From Cryptomeria japonica (taxonomy: Eukaryota > Streptophyta > Pinopsida > Cupressales > Cupressaceae): DNA of 64,000 nt. Within the stretch, counting starts at the first letter, position 1. Each line of letters begins with the position of its first letter. Under the pieces are notes generated by a model, which saw only the letters and a list, made by a program, of their open reading frames with translations, was not told where the DNA came from and made no database searches. This document shows positions 58,805 through 64,000 of this stretch, piece by piece. Both the position numbers and the translations under genes were made by a program. Where the stretch lies: positions 472,806,573 to 472,870,572 of the forward strand of contig NC_081409.1 of assembly GCF_030272615.1 (NCBI RefSeq). The letters run 5' to 3'.

Positions 58805-59617
58805 TCAGACATTTAAATGCTTTACTTCTAGAAGAATAACCAAGAAATGTTCCTTCTTCACTTTTATGATCAAACTTGCCATTTCTATCATCCTTGTATA
58901 CATAGCATCTACTTCCAAAGATTTTAAAATACTTACATTAGGTTTCTTGTCATACCAGATTTCATATGGTGTCTTCAAAGTTCCTTTCTTTAGTTGTACT
59001 TGGTTTAGGGTGTAAACTGCTGTGCTTATTGCTTCTCTCCAAAATGTTTGTGGCACTTTCTTTTCAATCATCAAGGTTCTAGCACAATCCATAATAGATC
59101 TGTTTCTTCTCTCAGCAATTCCATTTTGTTGTGGAGTTCTCGGTGTAGAGACTTGTCTTTTTATACCATGATCATTGCAGAATAAGTTGAACTCATCAGA
59201 TGTGAACTCTCCTCCTCTATCTGATCTAAGACATTTCAGTTGTCTTCCTATTTCATTTTCAACTCTTGCCTTGTACCATTTAAACATTTGAAAAGCTTCT
59301 GATTTTTCTTTTAAAAACATAACTGACATCATCGTTGAATAATCATCCACAAATAATATGAAATATTTATCACCATAATAACTTTGAACTTTCATAGGAC
59401 CACAAAGATCAGTGTGCACAAGATCTAAAATTCCTTTAGAGGTGTAGGACTTACTTGTAAAGCTTGATCTTGTCATTTTACCCATCTGGCATCCTCAACA
59501 CATAGCATTCTCAGGTTTCTCAAGACTCGGTGGACCTCTTACTCGGTGCTTCTTACTTATTTTGTGCAAATTATCAAAATTTACATGACAAAACCTTTTA
59601 TGCCATAACCAGGTATC
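58805..59617 (-). pseudogene. Copia integrase with GAG-pre-integrase segment
   Basis: The zinc-binding part (TWLWHKRFCHVNFDNL, then CxxC-type ending) lies at about 59500-59617 and ends at an in-frame TGA where GCQMGKM continues. The catalytic core (58805-59485) has the D,D35E triad: HTD (residue 26), SDRGGEF (Asp 89) and NGIAERRNR (Glu 125). A frameshift near 58925 scrambles the C-terminal EG.FLGYS part. The family inserts element DNA into chromosomes, leaving 5-bp duplications. The upstream coding sequence resumes beyond the nested LTR at 61217. Confidence 0.92.
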
Positions 59618-61216
59618 TGTTGGCATTATGTGAACCGGCATGAAGATATAATGACATTGTATCTTGTCATTGATGTCAATATGTGAGAAGAGTGAACCGG
59701 CATATGTGATATGTGAGAAGAGGGAACTGGCATATGTATGAACTGGTTTATATGCCAAAGTAAAGCAATATATTTGTACAAGGTGAACTGGCATGTCAAG
59801 TTGAACCGGCATGTAGTTATGCAAACTGGCACATGGAAGCATTGTATGACTACCGGTTGGTAGGTAGCTTCCACTTCAAGATTTCTAGTTGGAGTACCTC
59901 AAGTCTATGTGACTCAATCGATGATCTTCATGTGATGAGTTAGAAATATAATGGAGGATAGATCATGTTGCCACGTAAGCTCTATGGGCGTGAAGGATCT
60001 TGCATGAAGAAGACTATTCCTATCTACCTCAGGAATGTGAGAAGTCTGTCAAACGGTGATAACGCGTGATGGGTTATCACCCGCCATGAAATCGGTGGAA
60101 AATGGATGATGGAGAATGTCTTGAGATCGATTCAAGACTGTTGCATTTAATGTAGTATGATTCAATGATCAGGATTGAACCGCTTGAATTGCTTAACCTA
60201 ACAGGTTTAGGGTTTAGGGTTTTTGCTACCGACCTGTCTGTTTCCTATAAGGTCGATGTTGTGTTTCTTTCTAAGGTTGTTGGCAAAAGTTGTGAATGTG
60301 TATCCAAGGGAAGTGATACGTGATTCTTTCCAAACCAAAGGAGAGAAGAGATACCTGCAAAGTGAATGTGCAGAAGGAGAAGAGGAGCCTAAACAGATCT
60401 GCATTAGCATTGAGTGTTGTTAACAGATCATTGTAATTCCTGTTGATCTCTAACCACTTCAATAGTTGTAAAATCCCCTAACAGGGTAGCCTTAACTGGC
60501 TTGATGCAAAATCCCTTAACAGGGTGGTCTTAATAGGCTTGATTCAAATCCCTTAACTAAGTAACTCAAGGTTAATGAGTTCTGAAAAGCTATAGAGCTT
60601 TGGAGATCCTTTAGCTATTTAGTTCTTGAAATCCTCTAACAAGGTGACCCTACCGGGTTTAACCCTTAATCGGGTGATCCCTAACAGGATTGGTTCCTAG
60701 CAGAACCTATTGTAATGTCTTTAACCGGACAAGGCTCCTAATAGAGTGGACTTCAAAAGAGTTCAAAAGAAACTTGTGGATATCCATCCCCACTATGGTT
60801 TTTCCTAGTTGGGTTTCCACGTGAAAAATATGTGTGTCATGTGTGATGCTTCTATCTTGTGATGCTTTGTTATTACCTATTGAGCATATGATGGTTCTAT
60901 GTTTTATGCTTGTCTATAAAACATACTGAACTAACTGTTGTAATGATCAGATGATAGTTTTCCTTTTCATGCATAAAAGTGAAATGGTAGTGTTGTTTTG
61001 AGTTAAGTGAAAAGCTAAGTGATCAACCGGTCAATGCTTGTTTTAGACACTCTTGGCTTTATCGGTTGTAGTCTGTGTGGAAAAGGTATCCCTGTTTGTC
61101 AGTCGTTTGGAGCATTTGCTGTCAAACCAGTTTTGGACTGTATTTGAGTTTGTACTGATTCACCCCCCCCCCTCTTAGTACCAGTTTGGTACTAGTGGTT
61201 CATCATTAAGTTATCA
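59618..61216 (+). repeat. 1.6-kb solo LTR nested in the copia gag-integrase junction
   Basis: Starts TGTTGGCATTATGTG and ends CATTAAGTTATCA, with duplications GTATC (59613-59617) and ATATC (61217-61221), one mismatch. Leaving out the LTR and one duplication makes the copia frame continuous between protease and integrase, which fixes both ends. It contains a U3 array of GAACCGGCAT words (59630-59840), CTTGTCATTGATGTCAA, mini-hairpins (60465-60720), a TTTAGGGTTTAGGG word (60206) and the poly-C box (61163-61175). Confidence 0.92.
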
Positions 61217-62209
61217 ATATCATCTATCTTTGCATACAGACATTTATTCTGAGTTGAGTCAAGGTGAAATGTGTTACCTTTTGTTTGTGTCCCGGTAGCA
61301 GCTAACTTTCCATTCTTGTCATGAACTTTGACAATTCCTTTCTGAAATTCTATTCTGTATCCTGTATTGTTTAGTTGTGCTACACTCAACAAGTTGTATT
61401 TCAAACCTTCAACCCAATAAACATCATTGCATCTTGCATTGTCAAGAAGTGTTATGGATCCTTTACCTTTTACCAGACATGGTGCATCATTACCAAATCT
61501 TACATAGCCTCCATCATAGTCTTCTAACATAACAAACTTGTGTTTATCACCTGTCATGTGATGTGAGCATCCACTATCTATGATCCAAGAATCATTAGTA
61601 TTTATGTGAGATATTAGGGCTTTTTCTTCATACCTTTCTTCACCTGATCCATCTTTGATAGCCACATAAACTACTTCCTCTGTATCAGTTTCATCTGATT
61701 TATCATCATTGGATTCCTCATCGACTATTAAGATTGACTTTCTATCTCTTCTTCTAAATTCTCGGTGTCCTCTGTAATGATTATCTTTCTGTCTATCATC
61801 TCGGTAATCTCTCTTTTTAGTAGAATCTTTGTCTGGAAAGTTAGAAGCCATATGTCCTATCTTATCACAATTGAAACATTTCAAAGGTAGTTTTGCTTTA
61901 TACTTACCTTTGCCTCTCGGTAACCTTCTGGCTAATAGTGCTTCAAACTCCTCCTGCTTTCTGATTTCCTCATACAGTTTGTGTACTTCCTCCATGTTCT
62001 TGCGAAATCTTTCACTTGCTCCACTGTGATCCCCTTTAGTGTACTTACTCATTCTATCATTGTAATCATCAGATTCACCAATATGAAAAGAACTAAATGC
62101 AGATTCAACTTTATTTACCAATGACCCACTATTATCAAAGTTACTTAACTCAAATGCATGTAGCTTACCAATAGTAGCATCTAAAGAAACTAACATATTG
62201 GGTACAAAC
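61217..62209 (-). pseudogene. Copia gag C-terminus and protease
   Basis: Open from the insertion point at 62209 to the nested LTR (the frame runs a few codons into the LTR to a stop at 61192). Counting from the in-frame ATG at 62196, residues 64-90 are charged gag helix. Residues 107-120 form a zinc knuckle, CFNCDKIGHMASNF, in which the last Cys has become Phe. Residues 130-190 are a charged linker. The aspartic protease active site DSG is at 207-209 within WIIDSGCSHHMTG, and a conserved LLSVAQL segment follows. Gag packages RNA and the protease matures the polyprotein. The 5' half of gag is displaced by the element at 62210. Confidence 0.92.
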
Positions 62210-63720
62210 TGTTGGCATTATAATAGACAAGAAGAAGGTTGGCATTCCAATTACAATGAGAGTTTGTTGGCATTTCAATAAGGATATTGAGAAGGTTGTT
62301 GATGACTATGGATATAACTGATTAAGGATGATTACTGTCTTAATATTATTATTTTGTCATTGATGTCAAGAAATTGATTTTCTAATTCAGTATGATGTTT
62401 CCATATCTTAAGAAGTATGATTTGATGAGTATAAAGATGTCGGTAAAAGACACAGAAAGAATATGATAAATAAGGGGATAAGTTATTCAATGGGCAACTA
62501 TTAGCGAGTTAGACAATGATGAGATCATGATGTTTAGATTGTTTTGATATCCTACATATGCTATTGTTTGAAAGGTTAATACTATACTATGTTACCGAGC
62601 AAAGAACCTAGTCGGTAAACCCTAAGGTTATCGCTATCGATTAATGAAGGCAGAATGTCTACTGAGTGAAGTTTAGTATTTACTGAGTTACAACTGAGCT
62701 ATAACAGAATGCATTAAATGTTTACATGCGATATTTAATGAAGGAAGCTGATGAGCTAGAGCAAATTAAATGATTGGTAAGCCATGTATGAAGATTGTTA
62801 AAGAATCTATGGTAAAGAAAGGTTGGCAGGAAGATCTATAGCTCAGATTGAACCGCAATACCCTAACACAAGTTCCAAGGTGAAAATGCAAGTTCCAGGG
62901 TGGGGTAAAACATTTTCATATCGAAGGATACATTGAACCTGGACAAGATTGAAGATCTGATGGCTATGATTGATCATGGGAAATGTGATCAAGGAGATTA
63001 AGAGGTTGAAAGATTGTTTATAAATAGGAAACTGTTGATAAACAATGTATGCGGGCAAGTGTATGCACAGGGATGCTACATAGTGATTACCGAGCACAGA
63101 AGCTTGAAGACCTGTTAGAATAACAGAGTATAGATGCCTATCAGATAGACAAGATTAGTTCTATGTCTAAATTGTATTGAACAAATAGGAATCTGCTTTA
63201 GCATTTTTAGATGTGAAGTTGCAGACATATTTTATTACTATTATTGTGAGAAGTAGCAGAAAATCTCTTAACCGAGTGGACTTAACAGTCTTATTTGTAA
63301 AATCCTCTAGCAAGGTGACATTCTTATTGAGTGTTTGAAATCCTTTAACAAGGTCACTTCTAACAAGGTGAAGATCCTAACAGATCTGAGGGGAATCCCT
63401 TATTCAGGTCACATCTAGCATTGTGTTTGTAATCTTTAACAGAATTTGCTTTTAACCAAGCATAGTCTAGAAGAGTATATTTCTTAGTGGGTCTGAAATC
63501 CCATAGTGGTTTTTCCCTATTTGGGTTTCCATGTTAAATCTGGTGTTATATGTTTGTGATCTTATCTATTTATGGGTCTGCATGCATTACTATTTTTCTG
63601 ATAAGGTTACTGAGATTGAATATGTTGTTTTTATTGAATATTAAGTTTGAATGATTCACCCCCCCTCTCATACTGTTAGCTTGGCATCTATACTAATCAT
63701 ATTTAGTATCAGAACTATCA
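62210..63720 (+). repeat. 5' LTR of the plus-strand copia element
   Basis: 1,511 bp; starts TGTTGGCATTATAATAGAC and ends AGTATCAGAACTATCA. Near the start are TTTTGTCATTGATGTCAAG and repeated TTGGCATT words. Mini-hairpins lie at 63255-63460, a CATAGTGGTTTTTCCCTATT segment near 63510 and the poly-C box at about 63658-63665. Confidence 0.93.
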
Positions 63721-63721
63721 A

Positions 63722-63739
63722 TTGGTGTCAGAGCTTTGG
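63722..63739 (+). promoter_or_regulatory. Primer-binding site of the plus-strand copia element
   Basis: TTGGTGTCAGAGCTTTGG, one base after the LTR end; the tRNA-Met type with one change (TGGTATC to TGGTGTC). Confidence 0.9.
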
Positions 63740-63784
63740 ACTCCAAAAGGAAAGTTTAAAGGCACTTGAGTTAAAGATCTAAAG

Positions 63785-63979
63785 ATGTATAAGAGGGATG
63801 CACCAAAGCTGAATAAGTCAAGTTTCACTACATGGAAGAAAAGGATGAAGCTGCATCTATCAAGAATTCGAGAATATTCTGTCTATTATCTAGAGAATGA
63901 TTTCATCACACCGAGCACCTATCCATTGACTATGGAAGAGATAAAGGCAATGCAAGAACATATTCAAGCAATGATATAA
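63785..63979 (+). pseudogene. Start of copia gag, ended by a stop
   Basis: ATG 63785 opens 64 codons (KLNKSSFTTWKKRMKLHL, then YPLTMEEIKAMQEH). These resemble the N-terminus of plant copia gag, in which a Lys/Asn-rich start precedes a WKxRM motif. A TAA stop follows at 63977, and the same frame continues beyond it (ITSALTD) to the window edge. The stop suggests a dead copy. The gag would coat element RNA. Confidence 0.7.
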
Positions 63980-64000
63980 ATAACATCTGCATTGACTGAC

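Larger units (their letters stand above)
55051..62209 (-). mobile_element. Ty1/copia retrotransposon, minus strand, broken and nested
   Basis: In transcription order: 3' part of gag and protease (62209-61217), a nested solo LTR (59618-61216), integrase (59612-58805), reverse transcriptase/RNase H (58526-56940), purine tracts and the 3' LTR (56552-55051). The 5' LTR and gag start are not seen, because another copia element begins at 62210 inside gag. Domain order gag-PR-INT-RT-RH defines Ty1/copia. Several stops and one frameshift show that it is dead. Confidence 0.92.
62210..64000 (+). mobile_element. Second copia element, plus strand, inserted in the first (partial)
   Basis: 5' LTR (62210-63720), primer site and gag start on the plus strand; the rest lies beyond the window. 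Its LTR is of the same family as the 3' LTR at 55051-56552 but in opposite orientation. It interrupts the gag of that element; CAAAC (62205-62209) should be the left target duplication. Confidence 0.9.

Noticed and set aside
59626-59874. Repetitive His/Ser/Met ORF on the minus strand
   Set aside because: It translates the tandem GAACCGGCATATG array of a solo LTR; only the last codons of the overlapping frame (59495-59617) are real integrase sequence.
55051-63720. One large DNA transposon with 1.5-kb terminal inverted repeats
   Set aside because: The inverted repeats are LTRs of two separate elements: the left one has a purine tract inside it and the right one a primer site and gag on its outer side, so they face opposite ways.

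Overview
The window is nuclear DNA from a large, repeat-choked plant genome, most likely a gymnosperm such as a conifer (inference). It is AT-rich and built of LTR retrotransposons in every state of decay. They are primed from initiator tRNA-Met (TGGTATCAGAGC) and mostly bounded by TGTTGG...CCAACA. I found no intact host gene, tRNA, rRNA or CRISPR array. The only host-gene sequence is a captured piece of a protein S-acyltransferase (DHHC/PAT) gene near 45.6 kb. A decayed plant mobile domain ORF lies near 40 kb.

Layout. 1-3305: 5' LTR and leader of a Ty3/gypsy-type element on the minus strand, inserted into 3306-5756, a minus-strand copy of an unclassified family here called C. That copy carries a 344-bp TRIM at 4633-4976. 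5757-6637: probable LTR. 6.7-9.5 kb: unclassified repeat. 9565-13142: a decayed ORF of about 1,190 codons with no reverse transcriptase (family E), followed by a conserved 3' block to 14379. 14447-22319: a minus-strand LTR interrupted by complete element B (14526-21048, target duplication AAATT). 22887-28018: plus-strand C copy interrupted by a solo LTR (23596-25003). 28.0-39.8 kb: AT-rich repeat holding a 2.4-kb solo LTR (29080-31520, duplication TCATT) and complete element D (33925-38653, minus, duplication TAATC). 39.8-41.2 kb: plant mobile domain pseudogene. 42.5-47.7 kb: family E-like repeat and the captured S-acyltransferase piece. 47731-48050: hairpin array. 49.4-51.9 kb: family E derivative. 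52.8-54.7 kb: gypsy-type gag with an acidic tail. 55051-62209: minus-strand copia element carrying a nested solo LTR (59618-61216). 62210-64000: a second copia element of the same family on the plus strand, inserted into the gag of the first.

Elements B, C and E carry long ORFs that are neither gag nor pol. The C and E proteins share sequence blocks, and B has an unrelated N-terminal module but a similar layout (globular N-terminus, charged linker, coiled coil). They must depend on enzymes from other elements, plausibly copia lines like those at 55-64 kb. The most unusual signal is structural: several unrelated repeats carry tandem arrays of short imperfect palindromes, each 14-40 bp, in which both arms change together while the potential to fold is kept. 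The clearest are in both C copies (4.0-5.6 kb; 23.1-25.7 kb), in the solo LTR at 29.3-30.6 kb, at 32.5-32.7 kb, at 47.7-48.05 kb and, in miniature, in the copia LTRs. This looks like selection on RNA or single-stranded DNA structure and is the best candidate for something undescribed.

LTR boundaries were set by eye from terminal TG...CA, primer sites, purine tracts and target duplications. Divergence estimates are impressions, not alignments.
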